Source: Limnohabitans planktonicus II-D5
GTDB taxonomy: Bacteria > Pseudomonadota > Gammaproteobacteria > Burkholderiales > Burkholderiaceae_C
Length of the DNA stretch: 64,000 nucleotides
Direction: 5' to 3'
Assembly (NCBI RefSeq): GCF_001270065.2
Contig: NZ_LFYT02000020.1
Location: 18,595-82,594, forward strand
The notes under the pieces were generated by a model that was given only the letters and a program-made list of their open reading frames with translations, had not been told where the DNA came from and did no database searches. The translations under genes were made by a program, and so were the position numbers. Below are positions 18,274-27,229 of this stretch, one piece after another (the first letter of the stretch is position 1; every line of letters begins with the position of its first letter).

Positions 18274-19017
18274 ATGGACCCTAAAACCACCGCCAACCCC
18301 AGCCTGTACTTGTTTGAAAAGTTCGAGGCCGGGGTCATTCACCTGGATGCCCAGCGCAATGTGCTGGCCATGAACGACTTTGCGCGCCGGGTTTTGCCGG
18401 TGGACGAAAAACAGCCTTTCAATAAACTCGTCACCTCCTTCCATCCTGAGCGCTCCAAACCCAAGGTCAATTTTTTACTCGACGAGGCTTCGGGCTGCCC
18501 CATGGCCAATGCGGTGCCGATGACCATGATCATCAACATCCCCGAGCAGGTGCTGCTGATCAAAGTCAGCCGTCTGGGCGATGCCCAAGGTGTCACCACC
18601 GGTTTTGCCTTGGTGTTTTACGACGTGACCCAAGTGGTCAGCCAGGAACTGCCCGTGGTGGAGCCACCTGCCAAAAACATGCGCCTGTCGCGCATCCCGA
18701 TGGTGGCCGATCAGAAAGTCTCTTTTGTGGACACCGCCGATGTGCTGAGTCTGGAATCGCAAGCCCACTACACCCGTGTACTGACGCGCGAGGGCTACCA
18801 CTTTTGCAACCTGAGCATTGGCGATCTGGCGCTGCGCCTGGACCCGGCGCAGTTCATGCGGGTACACCGCTGTTTCATCGTCAATTTGCAGGCCGTGCAG
18901 TCCTTGGGGCGCGAGGGCAGCAAAACCCACATCTTGCTCAAAGGCAAAAACACCCAAGCCGTGCCCGTATCACGCGGCGAAGTCGCCCGCTTGCGCGAGG
19001 CGCTGGGCTTGGGCTGA
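18274..19017 (+). CDS. PAS-LytTR transcription regulator of the cox locus
   Basis: A 247-residue regulator with an N-terminal PAS-like sensing domain (about residues 10-125) and a C-terminal LytTR DNA-binding domain (about residues 145-245). The latter is recognised by SLESQAHYTRVLT, FMRVHRCFIVNLQAV and VPVSRGEVARLREALG. LytTR proteins such as CoxC, CoxH and RcoM regulate CO oxidation genes; RcoM has exactly a PAS (heme, CO-sensing) plus LytTR layout. It lies 301 bp upstream of coxM in the same direction. Candidate binding sites are at 19086-19116. Whether the PAS domain binds heme cannot be told, but His and Met residues are present. RcoM-like function is inference. Confidence 0.8.
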   Translation: MDPKTTANPSLYLFEKFEAGVIHLDAQRNVLAMNDFARRVLPVDEKQPFNKLVTSFHPERSKPKVNFLLDEASGCPMANAVPMTMIINIPEQVLLIKVSRLGDAQGVTTGFALVFYDVTQVVSQELPVVEPPAKNMRLSRIPMVADQKVSFVDTADVLSLESQAHYTRVLTREGYHFCNLSIGDLALRLDPAQFMRVHRCFIVNLQAVQSLGREGSKTHILLKGKNTQAVPVSRGEVARLREALGLG

Positions 19018-19085
19018 ACCCCCTGTAGTTGCAAGGCCTCGCAGCGATCAAGCCGAGAAAACCACCCCCACCCCCCTACACCCCT

Positions 19086-19116
19086 GGGTATTCAGCAGAA
19101 AAACCGAGGGTATTCA
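19086..19116 (+). promoter_or_regulatory. Candidate LytTR operator of the cox operon
   Basis: Two exact 9-bp direct repeats GGGTATTCA at 19086-19094 and 19108-19116, 22 bp from start to start. LytTR proteins bind pairs of 9-bp direct repeats with a 12-13 bp spacer, which is what is seen. They lie about 200 bp before coxM. The rest of the 301-bp gap holds only a weak hairpin near 19243-19260. Confidence 0.6.
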
Positions 19117-19318
19117 CTTAACTTTATCAACGTAAGGACATTCCCTGATTGCGAGTTCAGAAAAGTCTGTTCAATTCATTTCATGCTCAATAAAGTGCAT
19201 TTCGTGCAATAAATCGACCATAAAGAGACGATTTTGAATAAAGCCTGACTGTTCAGTCGGAAAAGGACTCTCCTCAATACTGGCCTCCTGTTTTCCAACA
19301 AAACTCAGGAGACCTTTG

Positions 19319-20182
19319 ATGATTCCACCGCGTTTTGAATACCACGCGCCCAAAACTGTAGGTGAGGCGGTTGCCTTGCTCGGCCAGTTGGGCTCTGACG
19401 CCAAGCTGCTGGCAGGCGGCCACAGCCTGCTGCCGATGATGAAACTGCGTTTTGCGCAGCCCGAACACCTGATCGACATCAACCGCATTCCTGAACTCAA
19501 GGGCATTCGCGAAGAAGGTGCCACCGTGGTGATCGGTGCGATGACGGTGGAAAACGACCTGATCCGCTCCCCCATCTTGCAAGCCAAAGTGCCTTTGCTG
19601 TGCGAAGCCGCCAAGCTGATCGCTGACCCCCAGGTGCGCAACCGCGGCACGATTGGTGGCGACATCGCCCACGGCGACCCCGGCAACGACCACCCTGCTC
19701 TGTCCATCGCCATCGACGCCTCGTTTGTGCTGGAAGGCCCCAATGGCCGCCGCACCGTGGCCGCTGACGGCTTTTTCCTCGGCACCTACATGACGCTGCT
19801 CGAAGAAAACGAAGTCATGTGCGAAATCCGTGTGCCCGCCTTTGCACCCGGCACCGGCTCGTCTTACGAAAAGCTCAAGCGCAAAACCGGCGACTGGGCC
19901 ACAGCCGGTTGCGCCGTGGTCATCCGCAAATCGGGTGACCAAGTCAGCCATGTGCGCATTGCACTGACCAACGTGGCCCCCACCGCCTTGCGTGCCGAAG
20001 CCGCCGAAGCCGCGCTGCTGAACAAGCCCTTCAACGCCGCCAACGTGCAAGCCGCCGTCGAAGCGGCGATTGCGATTTGCGACCCCGCGGAAGACCTGCG
20101 CGGTGACATCGAATACAAGACCGCCATGGCCGGTGAGATGGTCAAGCGGGCCCTGAACAAAGCCTGGTCGCGCTGCGCTTAA
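19319..20182 (+). CDS. coxM: Carbon monoxide dehydrogenase FAD subunit CoxM
   Basis: Medium subunit of aerobic CO dehydrogenase. It binds FAD and passes electrons from CoxS to the respiratory chain. The FAD motifs AGGHS (residues 32-36) and TIGGD (111-115) sit at the same positions as in the Oligotropha carboxidovorans enzyme, and the length of 287 residues also agrees. The ATG at 19319 is preceded by AGGAG; a TTG one codon earlier is less likely. It is the first gene of the structural operon, 17 bp before coxS. Confidence 0.95.
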   Translation: MIPPRFEYHAPKTVGEAVALLGQLGSDAKLLAGGHSLLPMMKLRFAQPEHLIDINRIPELKGIREEGATVVIGAMTVENDLIRSPILQAKVPLLCEAAKLIADPQVRNRGTIGGDIAHGDPGNDHPALSIAIDASFVLEGPNGRRTVAADGFFLGTYMTLLEENEVMCEIRVPAFAPGTGSSYEKLKRKTGDWATAGCAVVIRKSGDQVSHVRIALTNVAPTALRAEAAEAALLNKPFNAANVQAAVEAAIAICDPAEDLRGDIEYKTAMAGEMVKRALNKAWSRCA

Positions 20183-20199
20183 AGCATAAGGAAAACAAC

Positions 20200-20685
20200 A
20201 TGTCCAAAAAACTCGTCACCGTTTCCGTCAATGGCAAAAAAGAAGAAAAAGCCGTTGAACCACGCACCTTGCTGATCCACTTCTTGCGCGAAGAACTCAA
20301 CCTGACCGGCGCCCACATTGGCTGCGAGACCAGCCACTGCGGCGCTTGCACCGTGGACATCGATGGCCAATCGGTCAAGTCCTGCACCCACCTGGCGGTG
20401 CAGTGCGATGGCTCGGAAGTGCTCACCGTCGAAGGCCTGGCCAACAAGGGCGTGCTGCACGCGGTGCAAGAAGGCTTTTACAAAGAACACGGCCTGCAGT
20501 GCGGCTTTTGCACGCCCGGCATGCTCATGCGTGCCTACCGCTTCTTGCAAGAGAACCCCAACCCGAGCGAAGACGAAATTCGCCACGGCATGGCGGGCAA
20601 CCTGTGCCGCTGCACCGGTTACCAAAACATCGTCAAAGCCGTCCAGTACGCCGCCAAAAAACTGCAAGAGCCCGTTGCGGCTTGA
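20200..20685 (+). CDS. coxS: Carbon monoxide dehydrogenase iron-sulfur subunit CoxS
   Basis: Small subunit of aerobic CO dehydrogenase, carrying two [2Fe-2S] clusters that link the Mo-Cu site in CoxL to FAD in CoxM. Ligands of the plant-ferredoxin-type cluster are Cys42, Cys47, Cys50 and Cys62. Those of the helical cluster are Cys101, Cys104, Cys136 and Cys138 ([14 protein letters not shown]). The 161 residues fit the family. The start is preceded by AAGGAAA. Position between coxM and coxL is the standard MSL order. Confidence 0.96.
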   Translation: MSKKLVTVSVNGKKEEKAVEPRTLLIHFLREELNLTGAHIGCETSHCGACTVDIDGQSVKSCTHLAVQCDGSEVLTVEGLANKGVLHAVQEGFYKEHGLQCGFCTPGMLMRAYRFLQENPNPSEDEIRHGMAGNLCRCTGYQNIVKAVQYAAKKLQEPVAA

Positions 20686-20714
20686 TGCGACAAACCATTT
20701 GATCGGAGACACAC

Positions 20715-23126
20715 ATGAACGCACCGGTACAAACCGCTGAAGCCCGCGAACTCGCGCTGGCCGGCATGGGCGCTTCGCGCCTGCGCAAAGAAGACGCCCG
20801 TTTCATCCAGGGCAAGGGCAACTACGTCGATGACATCAAGATGCCCGGCATGTTGCACATGGACATCGTGCGCAGCCCGATTGCCCACGGCCGCATCGTC
20901 AAAATCAACAAAGAAGCCGCGCTCGCCATCCCCGGCGTGCACGCCGTGCTCACGGCCGACGACTTGAAGCCCCTGAAGCTTCACTGGATGCCCACCCTGG
21001 CCGGTGACGTGGCCGCTGTGCTGGCCGACGAGAAGGTCCACTTCCAGATGCAAGAAGTGGCCATCGTGATTGCCGATGACCGTTACATCGCCGCCGACGC
21101 GGTCGAAGCCGTCGAGATCGAATACGAAGAGCTGCCCGTGGTGCTGGACCCCTATGCCGCGCTGCAACCCGGCGCCCCCGTCATTCGTGACGATCTGGCC
21201 GGCAAGACCGAAGGCGCACACGGCAAGCGTGACCACCACAACCACATCTTCACTTGGGATGCCGGTGACAAGTCGGCTGCCGACGCCGCTTTTGACAAGG
21301 CCGAAGTGACCGTGTCGCAGCACATGTACTACCCCCGCGTGCACCCTTGCCCGCTGGAGACCTGCGGCTGCGTGGCCAGCTTTGACCCGATCAAGGGTGA
21401 CCTGACCACCTTCATCACCTCGCAAGCCCCTCACGTGGTGCGCACCGTGGTGTCCATGCTCTCGGGCATCCCCGAATCCAAAGTGCGCATCGTCAGCCCC
21501 GACATCGGTGGCGGCTTTGGCAACAAGGTCGGCATCTACCCCGGCTATGTGTGCGCCATCGTGGCCTCCATCGTGCTGGGTCGCCCCGTCAAGTGGGTCG
21601 AAGACCGCATCGAGAACATCTCGTCCACCGCCTTCGCCCGCGATTACCACATGGACGGCGAACTGGCTGCGACTGCCGACGGCAAGATCACCGGCCTGCG
21701 CGTGAACGTGGTAGCCGACCACGGCGCGTTTGACGCCTGTGCCGACCCGACCAAGTTCCCTGCGGGCATGTTCCACATCGTGTCTGGCTCTTATGACATT
21801 CCAGCGGCACACGCGAGCGTCAAAGGTGTTTACACCAACAAGGCCCCCGGTGGCGTGGCTTACCGCTGCTCCTTCCGCGTGACCGAAGCGGTGTACCTGA
21901 TCGAGCGCATGGTCGACGTGCTGGCGCAAAAGCTGGGCATGGACAAGGCCGAGATCCGCGCCAAGAACTTCGTCAAGAAAGAGCAGTTCCCCTACACCAG
22001 CGCCTTCGGTTTTGAATACGACTCGGGCGACTACCAAACGGCACTCGACAAAGTGCTCGAAGCCGTGGACTACAAAGGCCTGCGCGCCGAGCAAGCGGCC
22101 AAACGCGCCGACCCCAACAGCCCCACGCTGATGGGCATTGGCTTGGTGACCTTCACCGAAGTGGTGGGTGCCGGACCATCGAAGATGTGCGACATCCTGG
22201 GCGTGGGCATGTTCGACTCTTGCGAAATCCGCATCCACCCCACCGGCAGCGCCATCGCCCGCATGGGCACGATCACGCAGGGTCAAGGCCACCAGACCAC
22301 CTATGCTCAGATCATCGCCACCGAGCTGGGGATTCCGTCTGAAGTGATTCAGGTGGAAGAAGGCGACACGTCCACCGCGCCTTACGGCCTGGGCACCTAC
22401 GGTTCGCGCTCCACCCCCGTGGCCGGTGCCGCCATTGCCTTGGCTGCCCGCAAGATCCACGCGAAGGCCCGCAAGATCGCCGCCCACATGCTCGAAGTCA
22501 ATGAAAACGACCTCGACTGGGAAGTGGACCGCTTCAAGGTCAAGGGCGACGACAGCAAGTTCAAAACCATGGCCGATGTGGCGTGGCAGGCCTACCACCA
22601 GCCACCAGACGGTTTGGAGCCTGGCTTGGAAGCCGTGCATTACTACGACCCACCGAACTTCACCTTCCCCTTCGGCATCTACCTGTGCGTGGTGGACATT
22701 GATCGCGCCACCGGCGAGACCAAAATCCGCCGCTTCTATGCGCTGGACGACTGCGGCACCCGCATCAACCCGATGATCATCGAAGGGCAGATCCACGGCG
22801 GTCTGACCGAAGGTTTTGCCGTGGCCATGGGCCAGCAAATGCCATTCGATGCCCAAGGCAACTTGCTGGGCAACACGCTGATGGACTACTTCTTGCCCAC
22901 CTTCGTGGAAACCCCGCACTGGGAAACCGACCACACCGTGACCCCTTCGCCACACCACCCTCTGGGTGCCAAGGGCGTGGCCGAGTCGCCGCACGTCGGC
23001 TCGATCCCGACCTTCACCTCGGCTGTGGTCGATGCCTTCTCGCACCTGGGTGTCACGCACCTGGACATGCCGCACAACGCTTTCCGCACCTGGAAAGCGC
23101 TGCGCGAGCACGGCGCCGCTTTGTAA
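20715..23126 (+). CDS. coxL: Form I carbon monoxide dehydrogenase molybdenum subunit CoxL
   Basis: Large catalytic subunit that oxidises CO with water to CO2 at a [Cu-S-Mo] site with molybdopterin cytosine dinucleotide. The active-site loop reads AYRCSFR with Cys385 as the copper ligand (Cys388 in O. carboxidovorans). This sequence defines form I, the true CO dehydrogenase, as opposed to the AYRGAGR of form II. Other family blocks are IGGGFGNKVGIYPGY, GQGHQTTYAQI, GTYGSRSTPVAGAA and the C-terminal GAKGVAESP, whose Glu is the conserved base. The 803 residues compare with 809 in the reference. The long opposite-strand open frame across this gene is a codon-bias shadow. Confidence 0.97.
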   Translation: MNAPVQTAEARELALAGMGASRLRKEDARFIQGKGNYVDDIKMPGMLHMDIVRSPIAHGRIVKINKEAALAIPGVHAVLTADDLKPLKLHWMPTLAGDVAAVLADEKVHFQMQEVAIVIADDRYIAADAVEAVEIEYEELPVVLDPYAALQPGAPVIRDDLAGKTEGAHGKRDHHNHIFTWDAGDKSAADAAFDKAEVTVSQHMYYPRVHPCPLETCGCVASFDPIKGDLTTFITSQAPHVVRTVVSMLSGIPESKVRIVSPDIGGGFGNKVGIYPGYVCAIVASIVLGRPVKWVEDRIENISSTAFARDYHMDGELAATADGKITGLRVNVVADHGAFDACADPTKFPAGMFHIVSGSYDIPAAHASVKGVYTNKAPGGVAYRCSFRVTEAVYLIERMVDVLAQKLGMDKAEIRAKNFVKKEQFPYTSAFGFEYDSGDYQTALDKVLEAVDYKGLRAEQAAKRADPNSPTLMGIGLVTFTEVVGAGPSKMCDILGVGMFDSCEIRIHPTGSAIARMGTITQGQGHQTTYAQIIATELGIPSEVIQVEEGDTSTAPYGLGTYGSRSTPVAGAAIALAARKIHAKARKIAAHMLEVNENDLDWEVDRFKVKGDDSKFKTMADVAWQAYHQPPDGLEPGLEAVHYYDPPNFTFPFGIYLCVVDIDRATGETKIRRFYALDDCGTRINPMIIEGQIHGGLTEGFAVAMGQQMPFDAQGNLLGNTLMDYFLPTFVETPHWETDHTVTPSPHHPLGAKGVAESPHVGSIPTFTSAVVDAFSHLGVTHLDMPHNAFRTWKALREHGAAL

Positions 23127-23138
23127 TCAGGAACCATC

Positions 23139-23771
23139 ATGGAAGTCAAACTCGACAAACAATACCCGCTGGATGTGGACGCGGCACGGGCCTGGGCCCT
23201 GCTGACCGACCTGAAAGCCACGGCCAACTGCATGCCCGGTGCTGAAATCACCGAGCAGCTGTCTGAGACCTCGTTCAAGGGCGGCGTCAAGGTCAAGGTC
23301 GGCCCGGCTGTGGCCCAGTTTGGCGGCACGGTGGACGTGGTCGAAGCCGTGCCCGCTGAACGCAAGATGGTCTTGCGCGGCAAAGGTGCCGACAAGGGCG
23401 GCTCGTCCGCCTCGATGGACCTGACCGCGATCATCACCGCCGACCCGGCCAACCCGGCGCACTGCGTGCTGAATGGCCAAGCGGCGGTGATCGTGAACGG
23501 CAAGTTCGCACAGTTCGGCGGCCGCATGATGGTGCAAGTGTCCGACATGCTGCTGGCGCAGTTTGTCGAGAACTTCCGCCAGACTGCGCTCACCTTGCCT
23601 GCGGCCGAGGGCTCGCCCGCGGCTGCGCAGGCTGCTGCATCAGGTGGCGACGCTGCGGTGCCTGCTGCTGCGCCCACCGCCCCCGTGGTGGCCCGCGAGA
23701 TCAACGGCCTGGCCATCTTCTGGGCTTTGCTCAAGAGCTGGTTTGGCGGCTTGGTCGGCAAGAAAGCCTGA
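23139..23771 (+). CDS. coxG: CO dehydrogenase accessory protein CoxG
   Basis: SRPBCC/START-like protein of the CoxG family (COXG domain), 210 residues. In several aerobic CO dehydrogenase systems CoxG is needed to attach the enzyme to the membrane and may carry quinone. The core VWALLTDLKATANCMPGAE-like start (read here as RAWALLTDLKATANCMPGA) and the C-terminal short hydrophobic tail after an alanine-rich linker (about residues 160-210) agree with membrane association. It follows coxL by 12 bp and is two bases from coxD. In Oligotropha coxG lies after coxF, so the order here (L-G-D-E-F) is rearranged. Confidence 0.9.
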   Translation: MEVKLDKQYPLDVDAARAWALLTDLKATANCMPGAEITEQLSETSFKGGVKVKVGPAVAQFGGTVDVVEAVPAERKMVLRGKGADKGGSSASMDLTAIITADPANPAHCVLNGQAAVIVNGKFAQFGGRMMVQVSDMLLAQFVENFRQTALTLPAAEGSPAAAQAAASGGDAAVPAAAPTAPVVAREINGLAIFWALLKSWFGGLVGKKA

Positions 23772-23773
23772 GC

Positions 23774-24772
23774 ATGACGACGCCAGACCTGAGCGCCACC
23801 GCTGCCACCCCCGCTGAGCAAGAGCGCTTGCTGCGTGAGCGGCTGCAGCGCTCGGGTTATCTGGCCGATGCCGACCTGGCCACCACCGTGTGGCTGGCGT
23901 CTGCTTTGCAGCGCCCGCTGTTGCTCGAAGGCGACGCGGGCGTGGGCAAAACCGCCTTGGCCACGGCCTTGGCCCAAACACAAAACGCCACCTTGGTTCG
24001 GCTGCAATGCTTTGAAGGCTTGGACCTGGCACAAGCCGCTTACGAGTGGAACTATGGCCGCCAGTTGATGGCGATCCGCATGAGCGAAGCGGCCCAAAAT
24101 AGCGGCAGTCATAACGGCGGCAATCATGATGGCGCAGGCCGTGTGCGCGAGTCCGATGTGTTCAGCCGCGAATTTTTGCTCGAGCGCCCCTTGCTTCGCG
24201 CCATCAGCCAGACCGGCCCCTGCGTGCTCTTGATCGACGAGATCGACCGCGCCGACGAAGCCTTTGAAGCCTTTTTGCTCGAAGTGCTGGCCGAGTACCA
24301 AATCACCGTGCCCGAGATCGGCACCATCCGCGCCACGCACATCCCGCAGGTGATTTTGACCAGCAACGGCACGCGTGAGCTGTCAGACGCATTGCGCCGC
24401 CGCTGCCTGTACCACTACCTCGATTACCCGACGCTGGCGCGAGAAATCGCCATCGTCAAAACCGCCTTGCCCGAGGCCGACACCCGGCTGGTGGAAGACG
24501 CGGTGCAGTTCGTGCAGCGCCTGCGCCGCGAAGACCTGGCCAAGATCCCCGGCATTGCCGAGACGCTGGACTGGGTGCGTGCGCTGTTCCAGCTGCGCCA
24601 CACCCATTTGCCCGAAGACATGTCGGCCGTGCTGGGCACCCTGGGCTGCCTGCTCAAGACCCGCGAAGACCGCTTTGTGATGGGCCCCGACCGCCTGCGC
24701 CAGCTGGTCGAAGGCCGCCGCACCGTGGGCGTGGCCGAAAACAGCACCGAGCAGGCCAAGGCCGCCGCATGA
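23774..24772 (+). CDS. coxD: MoxR-type AAA+ ATPase CoxD
   Basis: AAA+ ATPase of the MoxR group, 332 residues. CoxD is needed to build the [Cu-S-Mo] centre, by sulfuration of Mo and then copper insertion together with CoxE and CoxF. Walker A is GDAGVGKT (residues 53-60), Walker B is LLIDEIDRAD near residue 152, and sensor 1 is ILTSNGTREL. A short low-complexity insert (SEAAQNSGSHNGGNHDG) separates Walker A and B. The frame opens two bases after coxG. The 112-bp gap to coxE carries a palindromic repeat. Confidence 0.92.
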   Translation: MTTPDLSATAATPAEQERLLRERLQRSGYLADADLATTVWLASALQRPLLLEGDAGVGKTALATALAQTQNATLVRLQCFEGLDLAQAAYEWNYGRQLMAIRMSEAAQNSGSHNGGNHDGAGRVRESDVFSREFLLERPLLRAISQTGPCVLLIDEIDRADEAFEAFLLEVLAEYQITVPEIGTIRATHIPQVILTSNGTRELSDALRRRCLYHYLDYPTLAREIAIVKTALPEADTRLVEDAVQFVQRLRREDLAKIPGIAETLDWVRALFQLRHTHLPEDMSAVLGTLGCLLKTREDRFVMGPDRLRQLVEGRRTVGVAENSTEQAKAAA

Positions 24773-24791
24773 CAACCCGGCCCCATCCCCC

Positions 24792-24826
24792 TGTAGGAGC
24801 CCACCCTGTGGGCGATGGGGCGTGGC
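24792..24826. repeat. TGTAGGAGCC-type palindromic repeat inside the cox operon
   Basis: TGTAGGAGCCCACCCTGTGGG then CGATGGGGCGTGG, related to the copies at 14322, 30794 and 38331. It lies between coxD and coxE, the only wide gap in the structural and maturation operon. Confidence 0.6.
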
Positions 24827-24884
24827 ACAGGCCCACAAAACCATCGTGCACAGGGTCGCCTCCTGCGTCAAAGAACGTGGCTGT

Positions 24885-26102
24885 ATGACCCCCCACCTGG
24901 CCGCACCAACCACCCCTGCGCAGGCCACCGCGCCCTCAGAGCGGCTGGCAGGTTTCGCTGCGCTTTTGCGCGACCACGGCCTCACGGTGGGCGTGGCCGA
25001 GCAGCAGGCCATGTTGCAAGCCATGCTGTACTTTGGCCCTATTCACGAACGCCCATTGCAAGCCGCTTGGCGCGCCATTGCCTGCCACAGCCACCGCGAA
25101 TGGCAGCTGTGGGCAGATGTGTACGAGCGCTTTTGGCACCCCGAAAAACTTCGCGGCGGCGTCAAGGTCAGCGGCCAAACCCGGCCCAGCCGCAACCTGC
25201 GCCAAAGCGTGCAGGCCCTGCACGATCAAATGGACGCGGCCCAAAAACCCGCCAGCTCACCGGCCAGCCAACCCGGCCAGAACGCCGCACCCCAAACCGC
25301 TGGCGACTCGGCATCGAGCCTGCATGACGAACAGGGCAGCGGTACGCCCCGCGCCCAAGGCGGTGCCAGCCGCACCGAAGCCCTGCACCAGCGCGACGGC
25401 CAGATGTGGATGCCGCAAGAACTCAGCGCCCTGCAAAGTCTGGCCCGCCAGATCACGGCCAAGCTGCAACCTCGCGCCACCCGCCGCTGGCGCGTGGCCC
25501 CACGCGGGCAGCGCCTGGACTTGCGCCAAACCCTGCGCCGCAGCGTGGGCTGGGGCGGCGAGTTGCTGCAACCGGCCTGGAAAGTCAAACGCGCCCTGCC
25601 CCCGCGCCTGTTCATCCTGGCCGATGTGAGCCGGTCCATGGAGTCGCACGCCGCGCTGTTTTTGCGCGTGGCCCGCGCTTTTGCCTTAGAGGCCGATGCC
25701 CGTGTCTTTGTGTTTCACACCCGCCTGGCCGAAGTCACGCCCTACATGCAGCGCGACACCCCCGCCATTCAGGAAAAAGTGAACGCTGTGACGGCTGGTT
25801 TTGGTGGCGGCACCCGCATTGCCACCAGCTTGCAAGACTTTGCCCGGCACCACGCCCGCGCCCAGCTCAACCGGGGTGCCCGTGTGTGGGTGTTCTCGGA
25901 CGGCTTTGACACCGATGGGCCTGAATTTTTGAGCGCAGCGCTGCAGGAGGTGCGTGCACGCGGTGCCCGCATCACCTGGTTTCACCCCACGCGCCAGGTG
26001 CCCGCCGCTGGGGCCTTGCAGCGAGCGCGGGCCATGATTGACCGCTTTGTGCCCCTGGCCAGTTTGGCCGACTTGGCCGCTGCCCGCCATGTGTTGCACT
26101 GA
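24885..26102 (+). CDS. coxE: VWA-domain maturation protein CoxE
   Basis: CoxE-family von Willebrand A protein, 405 residues, partner of the CoxD ATPase in active-site assembly of CO dehydrogenase. The C-terminal VWA domain has a complete MIDAS motif DVSRSMES (D-x-S-x-S), then a Thr/Gly block GGGTRIATSL and VFSDGFDTDGPE. The middle (about residues 120-180) is a proline/alanine/glutamine-rich linker. A longer frame from 24822 includes the repeat region; the ATG at 24885 is preferred, although no strong ribosome site precedes it. CoxD/CoxE pairs resemble the MoxR/VWA chaperone pairs seen in many cofactor-insertion systems. Confidence 0.9.
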   Translation: MTPHLAAPTTPAQATAPSERLAGFAALLRDHGLTVGVAEQQAMLQAMLYFGPIHERPLQAAWRAIACHSHREWQLWADVYERFWHPEKLRGGVKVSGQTRPSRNLRQSVQALHDQMDAAQKPASSPASQPGQNAAPQTAGDSASSLHDEQGSGTPRAQGGASRTEALHQRDGQMWMPQELSALQSLARQITAKLQPRATRRWRVAPRGQRLDLRQTLRRSVGWGGELLQPAWKVKRALPPRLFILADVSRSMESHAALFLRVARAFALEADARVFVFHTRLAEVTPYMQRDTPAIQEKVNAVTAGFGGGTRIATSLQDFARHHARAQLNRGARVWVFSDGFDTDGPEFLSAALQEVRARGARITWFHPTRQVPAAGALQRARAMIDRFVPLASLADLAAARHVLH

Positions 26103-26126
26103 CATTTGACATCCAAGGAGAACGCC

Positions 26127-27227
26127 ATGAACCGCAACGAATGGATCACGCAGGCCGCACGCTTGCAAGCCGCCGACCAGCCCTTTGCGCTGGTCACGGT
26201 GCTCAGCGCCCAAGCGCCCACTTCGGGCAAGGCGGGCGACAAGGCGGTGGTCACGCCCGACGGCCAGATTCATGGCTGGATTGGCGGTGGCTGTGCCCAA
26301 CCGGCAGTCATCAAGACCGTGCGCCGTGCTTTGCTCGACGGCCAGCCGCGCAAGATCCGCATTGCCCCCTCAGACGAAAGCGCCGAGCGCGATCTGGGCG
26401 ATGTGCTCGAATTTGGCATGGCCTGCCACTCGGGCGGCACGCTCGAATTGTTCATTGACCCGGTCATGCCCTCGGCCATGTTGACCGTGGTGGGCGACTC
26501 GCCCGTGGCACGTGCACTGGTGGGCCTGGCCCCCCGCGTGGGTTTGCGCGTGGCGGTGGTGGCGCAGGGCGCACAGGCCGCTGATTTTCCCGATGCCGAC
26601 ACGGTGCTGAACAGCGACGAGGCCTCGCAAGTGAGCGCCCGGCTGTCTTCACCCTTTGTGGTGGTGGCCACACAAGGCCGCCGCGACCTGCAAGGCCTCA
26701 AAGCCGCACTCGCCCTGCAGCCGCAAGGCCTGTGGTTTGTGGCCAGCGCGCGCAAAGCCGGTGTGCTGCTCGACACCTTGGTGACCAGCGGCGAAGACCC
26801 TGCAGCCGTGGCCCGCATCGTGGCCCCGGCGGGTGAATTCATTGGTGCGCAAACGCCCGAAGAAATCGCCTTGTCGGTGCTGACTTCGGTGGTGGCGGCA
26901 CGGCGTGGGCGTGAATCCTCAGCGCCTGCGGCTCAGGCTGCTTTGACAGCGTCCATGGCTTCTTCAGCGCTTACATCATCTGTTGCAGCGGCGGCTGCTG
27001 GGTCGTCTTCTTGCTGCTCAACCACTGCGGCCACCGAGCCCAAGGAGGCCACCAACACCAAGGCGCTTGCGCCGGTGGCGGCCAGCGCTTGCTGCGGCGG
27101 GTCCAAACAGGCCGCAGGCCAAGCCGCTGCCACGGCGTCCGATGTCGTCCCAAGCCGGACCGTCGAGCCTGCATTGGCCCTGGCGGCTGTGCCAGCATCG
27201 GTCAAATCTTCTTGCTGCGGAGGCTGA
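26127..27227 (+). CDS. coxF: XdhC-family maturation protein CoxF with Cys-Cys tail
   Basis: CoxF/XdhC-type protein, 366 residues, required in copper insertion or cofactor handling for CO dehydrogenase. An N-terminal XdhC/CoxI domain (LVTVLSAQAPTSGKAGDKAVV, IGGGCAQPAV) and a C-terminal Rossmann-like XdhC domain (GAQTPEEIALSVLTSVVAARRG) are present. The last 85 or so residues form an unusual low-complexity tail with three Cys-Cys pairs: SSCCS, SACCGG and SSCCGG at the very end. The start at 26127 has AAGGAG in front. Two bases separate it from the next gene. Confidence 0.88.
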   Translation: MNRNEWITQAARLQAADQPFALVTVLSAQAPTSGKAGDKAVVTPDGQIHGWIGGGCAQPAVIKTVRRALLDGQPRKIRIAPSDESAERDLGDVLEFGMACHSGGTLELFIDPVMPSAMLTVVGDSPVARALVGLAPRVGLRVAVVAQGAQAADFPDADTVLNSDEASQVSARLSSPFVVVATQGRRDLQGLKAALALQPQGLWFVASARKAGVLLDTLVTSGEDPAAVARIVAPAGEFIGAQTPEEIALSVLTSVVAARRGRESSAPAAQAALTASMASSALTSSVAAAAAGSSSCCSTTAATEPKEATNTKALAPVAASACCGGSKQAAGQAAATASDVVPSRTVEPALALAAVPASVKSSCCGG

Positions 27228-27229
27228 AC

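Noticed and set aside
20619..23111. 830-codon open frame antisense to coxL
   Set aside because: It follows the third-position GC pattern of coxL, its product is a His/Gly/Val-rich string with no domain, and coxL itself is certain.
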